Source: CAYVUI01 sp964454745 (GTDB taxonomy: Bacteria > Planctomycetota > Phycisphaerae > Sedimentisphaerales > Anaerohalosphaeraceae). From it: DNA of 43,514 bases. A program made the translations under genes and the position numbers. The notes under the pieces are model-generated. The model ran no database searches and was not told the origin of the DNA. It was given only the letters and a program-made list of their open reading frames with translations. The stretch spans positions 1-43,514 of the forward strand of contig CAYVUI010000022.1 of NCBI GenBank assembly GCA_964454745.1, in the 5' to 3' direction. Below, one piece after another: positions 1 through 8,417 of the stretch (position 1 is the stretch's first letter; each line of letters begins with the position of its first letter).

Positions 1-23
1 TCGGACTCGTTGAGCTTCCGGCT

Positions 24-647
24 TTAAAAACGGGCATTTTCAATCGGAAGCAGTAGAAAACCATAATCGTCAAATACCATAAGACCACCCGGACTCATTT
101 GCGGATAGAAAATGCTGCAGCAATCCAAAACAGATTGATAAATGTCGACATCGATATGAACAAGACAAAATTGTTTATCAGGCAGATCAAAGGTTTCCGG
201 AAAGAATCCCGGGTAGTAATGAATCCATTGGGACTTTCCAACAAAGGCTTTCACTCTATCCAGTGAGGTGTCAGCAAAATCTCCTTTTTGATGCAGGTCT
301 TTCTCCGGGTCTGTTTCCGGCATGCCCTCAAACGTATCGAACAGGTGAAGAGATTTTTGAGTATCCTGGATCAGGAAGTTCAGCATTTTGGCCGAGCCGC
401 CTTTGTACACCCCGATCTCGGCCATCTCTCCCGGAACAGAAAGTGCGGACCTGGCGAATTCATACAATTGATAGAGCTTCAGGGGGTTCATCAGGGATTG
501 AGCCTGGATTTCCTGATTGATTGCGGTAAATTCCGGGTCTGTGTTCCACGGAAGCAAAACACCTTTGGGTTCGGGGACATATCTGCAAATTTCAAATCCT
601 GCTTTTCGAAGCGGAAGATTAATGCACTTCTTTAATAGTTTTTTCAT
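24..647 (-). CDS. TylF/MycF-like O-methyltransferase, short C-terminus
   Basis: Predicted SAM-dependent O-methyltransferase of the TylF/macrocin family, which methylates sugar hydroxyls. The SAM-binding stretch AEIGVYKGGSA lies near residues 76-86, a DTFEGMPETD loop follows, then HIDVDIYQS (a likely metal/SAM-site acidic cluster), and MVFDDYG near residues 190-196. Family members normally continue 30-60 residues past the DDYG motif with a helix and a final strand. Here the protein stops after 11 more residues, at 207 aa, so the C-terminus is missing or frame-shifted. The start is supported by AGGA six bases upstream of the ATG. It is the last gene seen in operon B, 68 bp after the GT4 gene. 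Family assignment is fairly sure; substrate and activity are not. Confidence 0.75.
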   Translation of the reverse strand: MKKLLKKCINLPLRKAGFEICRYVPEPKGVLLPWNTDPEFTAINQEIQAQSLMNPLKLYQLYEFARSALSVPGEMAEIGVYKGGSAKMLNFLIQDTQKSLHLFDTFEGMPETDPEKDLHQKGDFADTSLDRVKAFVGKSQWIHYYPGFFPETFDLPDKQFCLVHIDVDIYQSVLDCCSIFYPQMSPGGLMVFDDYGFLLLPIENARF

Positions 648-715
648 AGAAGATCCTGTAGTTCAACGGGGTATTTTGGGATGTATTAAATCTCAAGTTA
701 CATAAAAGAGGATGT

Positions 716-1822
716 TCAGGATAGTGATTCGTAGATTGTTGTAATTTTCTTTGCAGTATGATCCCAACTGTACTGTTTGGAGATTTCCATACCCCGGCTG
801 CATCGTTGTGTGCTGCGCCCTTCCCCCCACAAGCTGTCAAACACCGTTCTCATATGCTCCTCAGACTGCGGGTCAAAATACAGCGGTCCATCCTGTCCCA
901 CTTCACGAAATACGGGGATGTCCGAAGCCGCGACCGGGCATCCGCAGGCCATTGCTTCAAGCAGCGGAATGCCAAATCCCTCATGCAGCGATGGGTACAC
1001 AAAGAAATGTGCCCGATTGTATAATTCACAAAGTTGTTCATCTGTAACATTGCTTTCCAGCCGGACATTTTCAGCAATTCCCATATCTTCCATAAAGCAT
1101 TTTTCCTGCTGATTCCACGTCGGTCCTACGCATAAAAGGTCCACATCAAACCGGTTTTTCCATCCCCCGAAAGCTCTTGCCAGGGTTTGAAAATTCTTGT
1201 AATTGCCTCTTTTGCCAAGATAAAGAATAAATGGCTTCTCAATATCGGCTTGACTATTATCTATTTTGTGAAATATAGAACTGTATCCATTGTGAACCAC
1301 TTCAATGCGCTTCTGATTCAGGTCATAATAATTTCGCAACTCATCCTCTGTTGCACGGGAAACACAAATCAATACATCCGCCGCCTCAATACACCTGTGA
1401 ATATGGGAACGAAATGCATCGAACGGTTTCCCCTTGTAAATCTCCGGGTATTTCTCATACGCCAGGTCATGAATCGTTAACACCTTCGGCCCTTTCCATT
1501 GGGTCGGCATGGAATAATATGTTGAATGCCAGATCCAGTCCCGAAAAGGCCGAAGTACTCGGTTGTTCCTTGCTTCCCAAAGCCGCGTGAAAACCCGATC
1601 TTTCACGGAACGAACATAGCCCCTGACCTGTCGGCCGGGCAGGTCAAGGCGTTCGATATTATGATGTGACGGGATCTGCTGCTTGGCGTCTCCCTGCACG
1701 AAAATCGTCATCTGGCAGTCCGGCCGTATTTCACAAATTCGCGGCAGGATCTCATGATAAATCCGGGAAATCCCACCCCGTGCCTGTCTTGTAAAAATAA
1801 TGCCGTCAATCAATACATTCAT
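716..1822 (-). CDS. Glycosyltransferase family 4 (GT-B)
   Basis: A cytoplasmic or membrane-associated retaining glycosyltransferase of the GT4 type, transferring a sugar from a nucleotide donor to the growing lipid-linked glycan. The N-terminus has the acceptor-side glycine-rich segment GGISRIYHEIL. The C-terminal half has the HEGFGIPLLEAMACG block near residues 280-293, containing the E-x7-E nucleotide-sugar motif, followed by CPVAASDIPVFREV. The length (368 aa) is normal. An in-frame TTG lies five codons upstream, but the ATG at 1822 starts the usual 'NVLIDG' strand and is preferred. It sits between the C-methyltransferase-like gene and the TylF-like gene in operon B. Donor and acceptor cannot be read from the sequence. 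Confidence 0.88.
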   Translation of the reverse strand: MNVLIDGIIFTRQARGGISRIYHEILPRICEIRPDCQMTIFVQGDAKQQIPSHHNIERLDLPGRQVRGYVRSVKDRVFTRLWEARNNRVLRPFRDWIWHSTYYSMPTQWKGPKVLTIHDLAYEKYPEIYKGKPFDAFRSHIHRCIEAADVLICVSRATEDELRNYYDLNQKRIEVVHNGYSSIFHKIDNSQADIEKPFILYLGKRGNYKNFQTLARAFGGWKNRFDVDLLCVGPTWNQQEKCFMEDMGIAENVRLESNVTDEQLCELYNRAHFFVYPSLHEGFGIPLLEAMACGCPVAASDIPVFREVGQDGPLYFDPQSEEHMRTVFDSLWGEGRSTQRCSRGMEISKQYSWDHTAKKITTIYESLS

Positions 1823-1866
1823 TTGCAACGACTGCAAACTGCGGTTTTCTCATCCCTGCAGTGAAT

Positions 1867-3084
1867 TTAACGAAGTTCAACTTCCGGAACATATACCAGC
1901 CATTTGCCGCCGCTTTGGCTGAAAGCTTGTTCCTTCTCCATGATCTCCTCGCCATGGTTCCATGCGAATAAAAGGGCAACATCCGGATGGTTTTCACTGA
2001 AGCTGCGGTATGTCTTAATGGGAATATGCGTTCCCGGGTTGTATTTGTCGATCTTGGTCGGTGTGGTGTCTGAGATAAACTCAACCAGGTCCGGCCCGAT
2101 TCCGCAGTAATTGGTCACGGTTGTACTCTTCGATGTCGCTCCGTATCCGACGACACGCTTGCCCTCGTTTTTCAGCTGCTTTAAAATCTCCACGAGCTTT
2201 GTTTTCGATTGATCCACCTTCTGCTGATAAGCCTGGAAACCGGCCAGTTGGGTCAGGCCGAGCTGCCTTTCCTTTTCGAGCTGTTTCGCGACGATGTCCT
2301 GGACGCTCCGGCTTCCCTTGCGTGCAATGGTATACCGCATCGAACCGCCGTGTACTTCATGATGCGAAATATCCACGACTTCCATTCCAAACCGTTCAAA
2401 GCAGTTCTGCACAGAAGAAACACTGAAGAAAAACACGTGTTCGTCGTAAATCTGGTCATAAGAGGTTTTCTCGATAATGTCCCCGAGATAGGGATCCTGG
2501 AAGATAAACACTCCCTCGGGCTTTAACAGTTGATCCACGCCGCGAATGATCGAATCCAGGTACGGAATATGGCAGAATACATTGGCACAGGAAATCACAT
2601 CCGCCTTGCTGTATTTGTCGGCAAGCTCTTTACCCAGCTCCTCGTCAAAAAACCGGCAGATCGTTTCAATTCCCTGGTCTTTCGCTGCCTGGGCGACATT
2701 CGCTGAAGGCTCGACGCCAAGATGAGGGATATTCTTCTCTTTAAAATTTTTGAGCATAATGCCGTCATTGGAGCCGATCTCCACTACAAACGGTGCGTCT
2801 CCAAGATACTTATCCATGATCTCTCTCGCAAAGTCCGCAAAATGCAACTGCATCCGCGTTGAAATCGAGGAAAAGTAGGCATAGTTTTCATGGAACATCA
2901 TCTCCCGGTCCGGCTGGTCTACCAACTGAACCATGTGGCATTGCGGGCAATACGCCACCTGAAGCTGGAAGAAATATTCCTCCTGCCTGGTTTCCTGTTC
3001 TGTAAGGAAACGATTGGCGATAGGCTGACGCCCAAGGTCCAGAAAGGGCGTTATGTCCGACTGACAGATTCTGCACTGTGTCAT
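1867..3084 (-). CDS. Sugar C-methyltransferase-like protein (zinc + SAM + C-terminal domains)
   Basis: Three-domain methyltransferase of the kind that C-methylates 4-keto deoxysugars (TylC3/NovU/CloU relatives). The N-terminal zinc domain has paired cysteines C4/C7 and C46/C49 (CRIC and CPQC). The SAM motif VEIGSNDG is at residues 101-108. The C-terminal domain has the typical VVGYGATSKSTT stretch followed by FISDTTPTKIDKYNPG. The length (405 aa) matches the family. GGAG lies six bases before the ATG. It follows the methyltransferase-fold gene at 3097 by 12 bp. By family knowledge it would act on an NDP-4-keto-6-deoxy sugar in the cytoplasm, or on a related keto-sugar; the actual sugar is inferred, not shown. 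Confidence 0.88.
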   Translation of the reverse strand: MTQCRICQSDITPFLDLGRQPIANRFLTEQETRQEEYFFQLQVAYCPQCHMVQLVDQPDREMMFHENYAYFSSISTRMQLHFADFAREIMDKYLGDAPFVVEIGSNDGIMLKNFKEKNIPHLGVEPSANVAQAAKDQGIETICRFFDEELGKELADKYSKADVISCANVFCHIPYLDSIIRGVDQLLKPEGVFIFQDPYLGDIIEKTSYDQIYDEHVFFFSVSSVQNCFERFGMEVVDISHHEVHGGSMRYTIARKGSRSVQDIVAKQLEKERQLGLTQLAGFQAYQQKVDQSKTKLVEILKQLKNEGKRVVGYGATSKSTTVTNYCGIGPDLVEFISDTTPTKIDKYNPGTHIPIKTYRSFSENHPDVALLFAWNHGEEIMEKEQAFSQSGGKWLVYVPEVELR

Positions 3085-3096
3085 ATTTTCTCCACG

Positions 3097-4035
3097 TTAT
3101 TTTCGATTGATAATTTTCCGGATAAGCCGTTTCCATGCGGGCTGCTGGAGATGGTTGATGATTTCCCGAAACCGTCTGCGTTCCTGGATTTGCCGAAGGG
3201 CTTCATTGATTCTGGCGATTTCAACCGTTTCGAGAAATTTCCGCATTTGTGGATAGACAGACAGGTTTCGCTCAATATATTGTGAGATTGGTGTGGCCGT
3301 GTCATAGATCACACCAAAGCCGTGATGAAACGGAAGGCAAAAATGCGAAAGTTTTTCCCGGCCGGACTCAATAAAATCCCGGATTGCCGGCATCACACCG
3401 TTTTTGCCTCCGCCTTCCTCGCATGCGTTTTCAAAAGGAAAATTAAATCCCATCGGCACAAGTGAACTCGACCAGGGAGTCATGCCGGATTTTTCTGAGG
3501 GCTTTTTGCTGTTTTCAGGGATGACTTCCGGGGCATAGTACATATCCCGGCAGGCATAAGGCCATGACGCGCTGCGAAAGAAAATCAGGGGAAAACGGCT
3601 GTTGCGATTTTGAACCTGTAACCTGATTTTCTCCAGGTCCGCCTTCATGCTGTAATAATTGATGTCGCCATCGAGGATAAATGCATCGATGTCCATATCG
3701 ATATGATCCAGGTGTTCATAACTTTTTGACCGGACCAGTCGGATGTTGCTGAATGGGTCAATCCGTTCAAGCAGGATGTCCTGAACTACCGGTTCGATGA
3801 GAGTAAGTTCGCCTCTCATTTGGGTGCAGTAATCGGCCAGGAGGATCGAATGATCTCCCGTGTCCGGACCGACTTCCACGATATTTTTCGCCTCAAACGC
3901 AGTAAGAAGCGGCCGTGTAAAGTCCAGCCAGTACAGCCGGGTGCCGGTTCGGCCGTCGACGGCCTTGAGGAGATCCATTTCCTCTTCACTGCGAACTTCA
4001 AAAGCGGGAGAAAGATAAGATCCGGGATTACTCAT
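3097..4035 (-). CDS. Class I SAM methyltransferase-fold protein, substrate unknown
   Basis: A 312-residue protein with a Rossmann-type SAM motif, NIVEVGPDTGDHSILL, near residues 51-66, an acidic LTLIEP at the end of the second strand, and DAFILDGDINYYSM, which resembles the motif after strand 4 in Methyltransf_24-type enzymes. The C-terminal third is basic and predicted helical, with no clear domain. The start codon overlaps the end of the preceding GNAT gene by eight bases (ATGAGTAA), so the two are probably translationally coupled. Proteins of this type are common in polysaccharide loci and may methylate a sugar or glycan end. Family level is moderately sure; function is open. Confidence 0.65.
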   Translation of the reverse strand: MSNPGSYLSPAFEVRSEEEMDLLKAVDGRTGTRLYWLDFTRPLLTAFEAKNIVEVGPDTGDHSILLADYCTQMRGELTLIEPVVQDILLERIDPFSNIRLVRSKSYEHLDHIDMDIDAFILDGDINYYSMKADLEKIRLQVQNRNSRFPLIFFRSASWPYACRDMYYAPEVIPENSKKPSEKSGMTPWSSSLVPMGFNFPFENACEEGGGKNGVMPAIRDFIESGREKLSHFCLPFHHGFGVIYDTATPISQYIERNLSVYPQMRKFLETVEIARINEALRQIQERRRFREIINHLQQPAWKRLIRKIINRK

Positions 4036-4573
4036 ATTCTTCCCTCAGAATGGAGAAAAGCAGAACATCCAGATATTGATTGTTTTTAAACGCGGCCTGC
4101 CGCAGCCGGCCCTCCTGTTTCATATTCAGCGATTGGGCCAGTTTGATCATGCCCTCATTGCTCTCAAAGGTTCCGCACGAGATTCGATTCAGGTTTAGTG
4201 TGCCAAATCCATGTCCGATCAGCAGGGCAGCCGCTTCACGTCCCACTCCGCGGTTCCAGGCCGACCGGTCACCGATCAGGATGGAAAGGTCCCCACTTCG
4301 ATAAACCGGATGGATCGCGGAAAGAGAGATGTTGCCTACGTGGACATCATTTTCCTGCAGGCAGATCGCCAGGACCAGGCAGGTCGTATCGCCTCGAATT
4401 CCCCGGATATATTCCAGTGCCTGTGAGGCGTCGTACGGATAGACGTGATGGCGATTGCCCGCGCAAACCTCCGGGTCATTGAGCCAGTCCGGATAAGGGC
4501 CCTCGCAATCCTGTTCATTTAGAGGACGAAGGTAAATTTGTTTTCCGTTTAGAAATTCCGTCGATTTCATCAT
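4028..4573 (-). CDS. GNAT N-acetyltransferase (RimJ/RimL-like)
   Basis: A 181-residue single-domain GNAT acetyltransferase. It opens with IYLRPLNEQDCEGPYPDWLNDPEV, split here as the usual RimJ-like N-terminal strand plus a W-L-N-D-P turn. The acetyl-CoA loop is NRGVGREAA, and FESNEGMIKLAQSLNM is the typical C-terminal helix. In-frame codons reach 4633, but the ATG at 4573 forms an ATGA overlap with the stop of the upstream sulfotransferase gene and begins at the conserved domain start, so it is preferred. In sugar loci such proteins N-acetylate amino-deoxy sugar nucleotides (PseH is a known example); that role is inferred from context. Confidence 0.82.
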   Translation of the reverse strand: MMKSTEFLNGKQIYLRPLNEQDCEGPYPDWLNDPEVCAGNRHHVYPYDASQALEYIRGIRGDTTCLVLAICLQENDVHVGNISLSAIHPVYRSGDLSILIGDRSAWNRGVGREAAALLIGHGFGTLNLNRISCGTFESNEGMIKLAQSLNMKQEGRLRQAAFKNNQYLDVLLFSILREEYE

Positions 4574-5433
4574 TCGTCTTCCTTTCCTTTTCCAGGCAGG
4601 TCGTAGCCGAAATCGTATTTCAGTTTGCTGCATAAGGCATTTTGGATATAGTCCATGTTCTTGTCGGTGAAAAGCCTGCCCCGGTTGTCACGGACGGACA
4701 CCCGTTTATTGTCCCCAAGCCGGTCTGCGGGAATCTTCTTTTTCATTTCCTCTCGGCTGCAGAGAAACACCGCCCGATCGATATACTTCCGTTCGATGTC
4801 CAGGTTCCAGAAGCCGGCAATCTGTTCCACGATATCCGCAGGCTTTTGAACCAGTTGCTCGTAGCGAACACAAAGGAAAGATTGTGATGAATCAGATTTC
4901 TGTTCTTCGACCAGGCGGCCCCAGTAATTGAAATAATCGATCGTTCTTTCGACATATCCCTCTTCGATGAAACGATCCTGCTGGTCGGCTTTATGGAAAG
5001 TATGCATGACCCATGATTCAAGCTGGTCCAGCGGGTTGCGGACGGTGAAAACACATTTCATCTTTTTGATGTTGAGAATATTCGTCTTCTGAACCGGGTG
5101 ATGGGCGATCATGATCAGGTCCGGATCAAACGGGCGATTGATTTTTAACTGGGCGACGAAGTTGTGATATACCGATGACCAGAGCAGATCCCGGTTGTAA
5201 ATCCATACATCATCCTGAAAGGTGTAGTCTCCCTTTCCACCTTCCCGCAAATCGACAGCTACGATCAGTATACTTGTCAGGTAAACCGTGCCGGACCGCG
5301 GGAGCGTCGAAAGATATCGCCCGGTTTCTTTCGCATGTTTGCAAATGTGGATTCCTTTGCGCAGATCACCGGGATGACAGAGCAGCCATAGCGTGGGATT
5401 TAGATATTGATACAGGTATTTTTTCAGCTTCAT
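4570..5433 (-). CDS. Sulfotransferase-domain protein
   Basis: A 287-residue PAPS-type sulfotransferase homologue. The 5'-phosphosulfate loop TLPRSGTVYL is at residues 43-52. The 3'-phosphate motif VFTVRNPLDQLESW is around residues 128-141, and the late segment LGDNKRVSVRDNRGRLF supplies the basic binding region. These are the two signature elements of the family. It would transfer sulfate from PAPS to a hydroxyl (or amine) of the glycan. No PAPS-synthesis genes are in the window. It lies eight bases downstream of the AAC(3)-like gene's stop and overlaps the GNAT by four bases. Sulfate is a fairly uncommon O-antigen modification, so this gene says something about the final polymer. Acceptor unknown. 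Confidence 0.8.
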   Translation of the reverse strand: MKLKKYLYQYLNPTLWLLCHPGDLRKGIHICKHAKETGRYLSTLPRSGTVYLTSILIVAVDLREGGKGDYTFQDDVWIYNRDLLWSSVYHNFVAQLKINRPFDPDLIMIAHHPVQKTNILNIKKMKCVFTVRNPLDQLESWVMHTFHKADQQDRFIEEGYVERTIDYFNYWGRLVEEQKSDSSQSFLCVRYEQLVQKPADIVEQIAGFWNLDIERKYIDRAVFLCSREEMKKKIPADRLGDNKRVSVRDNRGRLFTDKNMDYIQNALCSKLKYDFGYDLPGKGKEDE

Positions 5434-5441
5434 TTCGTTCC

Positions 5442-6251
5442 TTATGGACTCGTCTCTTCGAGTTCCTGCATCGCTTTTTTGACTTCACACCGGTTCAGTA
5501 CAAATGCATACGGGTCTGCATCAAGACACGAAAGGGTCGCCTGCATGATGTCCCGGGCATGCGTGGATTCCAGCAGTACCGGCCCATCAGCCTGGAGCAC
5601 GGCCTGCTCTCTGTAAAGAGCGTCACAGACTTTCTGGTAATCAAAACGGGCACAAAGAGCTCGGACGTACATCGTCTCTTCCCACGGCTCGATGACTTTA
5701 TCGCCGTTTTTCCAGGTGCCTGTAAATGTTTTAAAGTAGCGGTAGGGCACCTGGGCCGCTTCTTCGGCACGGTGTGCGATTGAGATGGCCCGAAGGATCG
5801 GCAGCCCCAGCGAACAGATACAGACGTTTTTTTGTTCGAACCAGTGCCAGAGAGTGTTTTCACCCCACAGTGTTTGTGCCTGCATCCCAGCCGCCTGCTC
5901 TGCCATCGGTCCCGATGCCGCGAAGCTGTTAATGGCGGATGCCGTTCGGATCGTATCCGGTGCATCAAGAAATGCCTGGGTAAGCGCCCCGGTTTCGGAA
6001 GGGGTATCGTCGAGATCGAAGAGGCCGGTCCGGCAGAACGAAAACGTAAACGTCGGCATAAACAGCGTGCGATTCGGGCCGACTGCACTGCGGACTGCTT
6101 CCAGGACCACCTGGGCGACCTGGTCGGGCGGAACGTCCATTTTGGCTCCAAAGCTCCACAGACCCGAGTGTATGACGACTACCTCGTCCTCCGGGCGGAT
6201 GATTTCGCCCAGCCCCTGTATGATTGTATCACGCGTGATTTTCATTCGCAT
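5442..6251 (-). CDS. Aminoglycoside N3-acetyltransferase (AAC(3)) family acyltransferase
   Basis: A 269-residue member of the AAC(3)/YokD fold, which acylates amino groups of sugars using acyl-CoA. The conserved HSGLWSFG is at residues 28-35. LFMPTFTFSFC is followed by SETGALTQAF and by IRTASAINSFAASGP, where family members usually have a histidine-containing RS-x-HP-x-HS-F segment. Later come PYRYFKTF and the C-terminal cap. The start ATG (or the ATG two codons later at 6245) lies inside the end of the hexapeptide-transferase gene, an overlap of 17-23 bases. In this locus it is more likely to acylate an amino sugar of the glycan than to confer drug resistance. Its place downstream of an ACP/FkbH pair makes it a candidate for the acyl-transfer step; that is inference. 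Confidence 0.82.
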   Translation of the reverse strand: MRMKITRDTIIQGLGEIIRPEDEVVVIHSGLWSFGAKMDVPPDQVAQVVLEAVRSAVGPNRTLFMPTFTFSFCRTGLFDLDDTPSETGALTQAFLDAPDTIRTASAINSFAASGPMAEQAAGMQAQTLWGENTLWHWFEQKNVCICSLGLPILRAISIAHRAEEAAQVPYRYFKTFTGTWKNGDKVIEPWEETMYVRALCARFDYQKVCDALYREQAVLQADGPVLLESTHARDIMQATLSCLDADPYAFVLNRCEVKKAMQELEETSP

Positions 6252-6837
6252 TTGGTTCCGCTAAATTTTTCAGGTGTTTCGCAGGTACTCCGCCGACGAC
6301 CGTATAATCCGGCACATCCTTGGTTACAACAGAATTGGCTCCGACAACGGCATTGCGTCCCACAGTCACCCCCGGCAGGATGACACTGTTGGTCCCGATC
6401 CATGCACCGCTGCGAATGACGGTTTCGCGGCAATAATGCCCCTGCTGTGAAACGGGCCTGCTGATATCCTCATAATGATGGCTAATCGCATAGATCGATA
6501 CATTCGATGCCAGCAGGGCGTTGTCCTCAATAATAATGTTAGGAGCATCCTTTTGCATCCCGGCGCAGAGAATAGTTCCGGGCCGCACGATCACGTTGGT
6601 CCCGATTTGAACATTTTGGGTTCCGTAAATCGTTACAAAAGGTCGAATCTCGGAACCTTCCCCGATTTTGCCAAGCTTTTTTTTCTGAAACCACAATCGC
6701 GTCGGCTTGAAATACAACAGCCAGTGCGTCCAATGCATATCCGGACCGATCCGCGGACTTTTCAGCATCAGCCGAAAGTGATTTCGTGTATCCTTCCAGA
6801 ATGACTTGCATTGCTGCCACATAGCATTAAAATCCAT
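6229..6837 (-). CDS. Hexapeptide-repeat (left-handed beta-helix) O/N-acetyltransferase
   Basis: A 202-residue trimeric-type acetyltransferase related to WcaF, maltose and xenobiotic acetyltransferases. Hexapeptide repeats run from about residue 60 to 190 (for example GEGSEIRPFVTIYG and IGTNVIVRPG). The catalytic-type histidine pair is in ISHHYEDISRPV, and the family ending VVGGVPAKHLKNL follows. The first 50 residues are basic, as in membrane-peripheral members. The ATG shares its A with the TAA stop of the radical SAM gene (TAATG), so translation is coupled. It would acetylate a sugar hydroxyl or amine of a nucleotide sugar or a lipid-linked glycan. Confidence 0.88.
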   Translation of the reverse strand: MDFNAMWQQCKSFWKDTRNHFRLMLKSPRIGPDMHWTHWLLYFKPTRLWFQKKKLGKIGEGSEIRPFVTIYGTQNVQIGTNVIVRPGTILCAGMQKDAPNIIIEDNALLASNVSIYAISHHYEDISRPVSQQGHYCRETVIRSGAWIGTNSVILPGVTVGRNAVVGANSVVTKDVPDYTVVGGVPAKHLKNLAEPNANENHA

Positions 6838-8417
6838 TAACGGTTACGGTTTAGAATACGGATAAGCCATTCGGTCGGCAATTCTTTATAGATATTGGTA
6901 TTCCAGTATTCATCATCAATGGGGCCGTCACCTGTCAGTTGGCATTGATCCGGTGTATACTGTTTTTCAATCTTATCAAGCAGTTCACCGAGATAATCCA
7001 AAAGGGTTTTCCGGCTTTGTCGGTACTCCCGGAAAAAATCACCTCGAAGCGGACTGTTTACGATCCGGAAAAGCACGGCCAAAAGACGGCAGTGATATTC
7101 AAAATCCTCCGCTGAAATCCGATCCGTGGCAAGGACCGTGTGCGGTGCGTCCGGCTGGTAGGTCAGGCCGAATTCATCCGCCTTTTCCTCAAGCCGGGTG
7201 CCGGGCAAAATAGCCACGCGGTGGATATTCAGGACATGATCGGCTTTTTCGAGATAAGGAAACAGCCATTCAATTCCGTCAAAAAAACTTTCCGCGGTTT
7301 CTTCGGGCAGGCCGAACATCATGTCAATTTTAAGGATCAGGTTGTACGCATTAATTTTTTCCAGGAACGCCTGCAGTTTCTCCCTGCGTACAGGTGCCCG
7401 GTTCACTTTTCGCAATGCATCATCTTGAAACGACTGCAAGCCAATGGCGTTGATTGCCGTATAGCCCGCGGCCAGGTCACTGTACATCTGCGGTGTATCA
7501 CGAGGCTCCACGGAAGCGTAATTGTGAATCTTCTGCCGGGTCTTGAACTGCCCGGAAAGCTCCATGAATTCGTCGTCGATATTCTGGTACGTCAATTCCC
7601 AGAAAAGCCACGGCAAATCAGCACCTTCCTCGTCTCTCAATTTCAGCAGGTATTGGAGGATTTCTTTACATCGCTGAATGTCGGAGGTAAAAACAGCATC
7701 CAGGAATCGAAGTGCTTTGATTTTCTTTTCAACAATCAGGTAGCGAAGTTCTTCGCAGATGCGTTTCGTTGAAAAATGGGCCACCTTTCCCCGCTGCTTG
7801 TGATACAGGCAGTACCCGCAGCGATACAAACAGCCTCGCTGGGTCTCAAAAAAGGCCTGGTCGTTGGCAAAAAAGCGGTCATCCAGCGTCCCGGTTAAGT
7901 ACACCGAAGGAATCTCATCCAGATCCTGGATCGGTTCCCGGATTGTACATTTTCGCAGTTGGTCTTGTTCCCAGACGGTGACATTGTCCGGAAGATCGGA
8001 CGGGGCGATGGGACTGCCCTTTGCAAGCAGCTCAAGCATTTCCTTCAGCGGCCGCTCCCCCTCTCCAAGGATGTAGTAATCGATCAATTCAGGATCAGGA
8101 AAAGCTTTCACGGACTCATAGGAAATTTCCGGCCCGCCCAGCAGAAGCTTGCAGTCGCTTTGCCTGCGGACCTCCGCCGCGGTATCGAGAACCTGGTGGA
8201 TATTCCAGAGATAACAGCTAAAACAAACCAGGTCCGGCCCGGATTTAAGAATTTTAACGGCCGCTTTTTCCGGCTTTTGCCTCGGGCTGAAATTGAGTAC
8301 CTCGATCTCGGGATCAAAGGAAAGGTATTGGGCCAGGTAGGCCTTAAGGGTATAGGAAGAGAGCAGGTAGCGGGCCATGGTCCCTTCGGGATAATAGTTA
8401 ATCAGTACGATTCTCAT
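6837..8417 (-). CDS. B12-binding-type radical SAM enzyme
   Basis: A 526-residue protein with an N-terminal Rossmann-like cobalamin-binding-type domain (about residues 1-140, including LVCFSCYLWNIHQVL, KLLLGGPEISYES and DYYILGEGERPLKEML). A radical SAM domain follows, with the canonical CLYRCGYC (C-x3-C-x2-C) near residue 197 that binds the 4Fe-4S cluster. The rest continues through INAIGLQSFQDDALRKVNR and ends in a C-terminal region like that of DUF4080-type members. The D-x-H-x-x-G cobalamin-ligand motif is not visible. Relatives carry out radical methylations or other difficult C-H chemistry. In this operon it sits between FkbH and the acetyltransferases, so the substrate may be the ACP-bound acyl group or a sugar. 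The ATG at 8417 overlaps the FkbH stop by one base. Confidence 0.85.
   Translation of the reverse strand: MRIVLINYYPEGTMARYLLSSYTLKAYLAQYLSFDPEIEVLNFSPRQKPEKAAVKILKSGPDLVCFSCYLWNIHQVLDTAAEVRRQSDCKLLLGGPEISYESVKAFPDPELIDYYILGEGERPLKEMLELLAKGSPIAPSDLPDNVTVWEQDQLRKCTIREPIQDLDEIPSVYLTGTLDDRFFANDQAFFETQRGCLYRCGYCLYHKQRGKVAHFSTKRICEELRYLIVEKKIKALRFLDAVFTSDIQRCKEILQYLLKLRDEEGADLPWLFWELTYQNIDDEFMELSGQFKTRQKIHNYASVEPRDTPQMYSDLAAGYTAINAIGLQSFQDDALRKVNRAPVRREKLQAFLEKINAYNLILKIDMMFGLPEETAESFFDGIEWLFPYLEKADHVLNIHRVAILPGTRLEEKADEFGLTYQPDAPHTVLATDRISAEDFEYHCRLLAVLFRIVNSPLRGDFFREYRQSRKTLLDYLGELLDKIEKQYTPDQCQLTGDGPIDDEYWNTNIYKELPTEWLIRILNRNR

Noticed and set aside
5442..6251. Aminoglycoside resistance gene
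   Set aside because: The fold is that of AAC(3), but the gene is embedded and translationally overlapped in a sugar-decoration operon, so a biosynthetic role is more likely than drug resistance.
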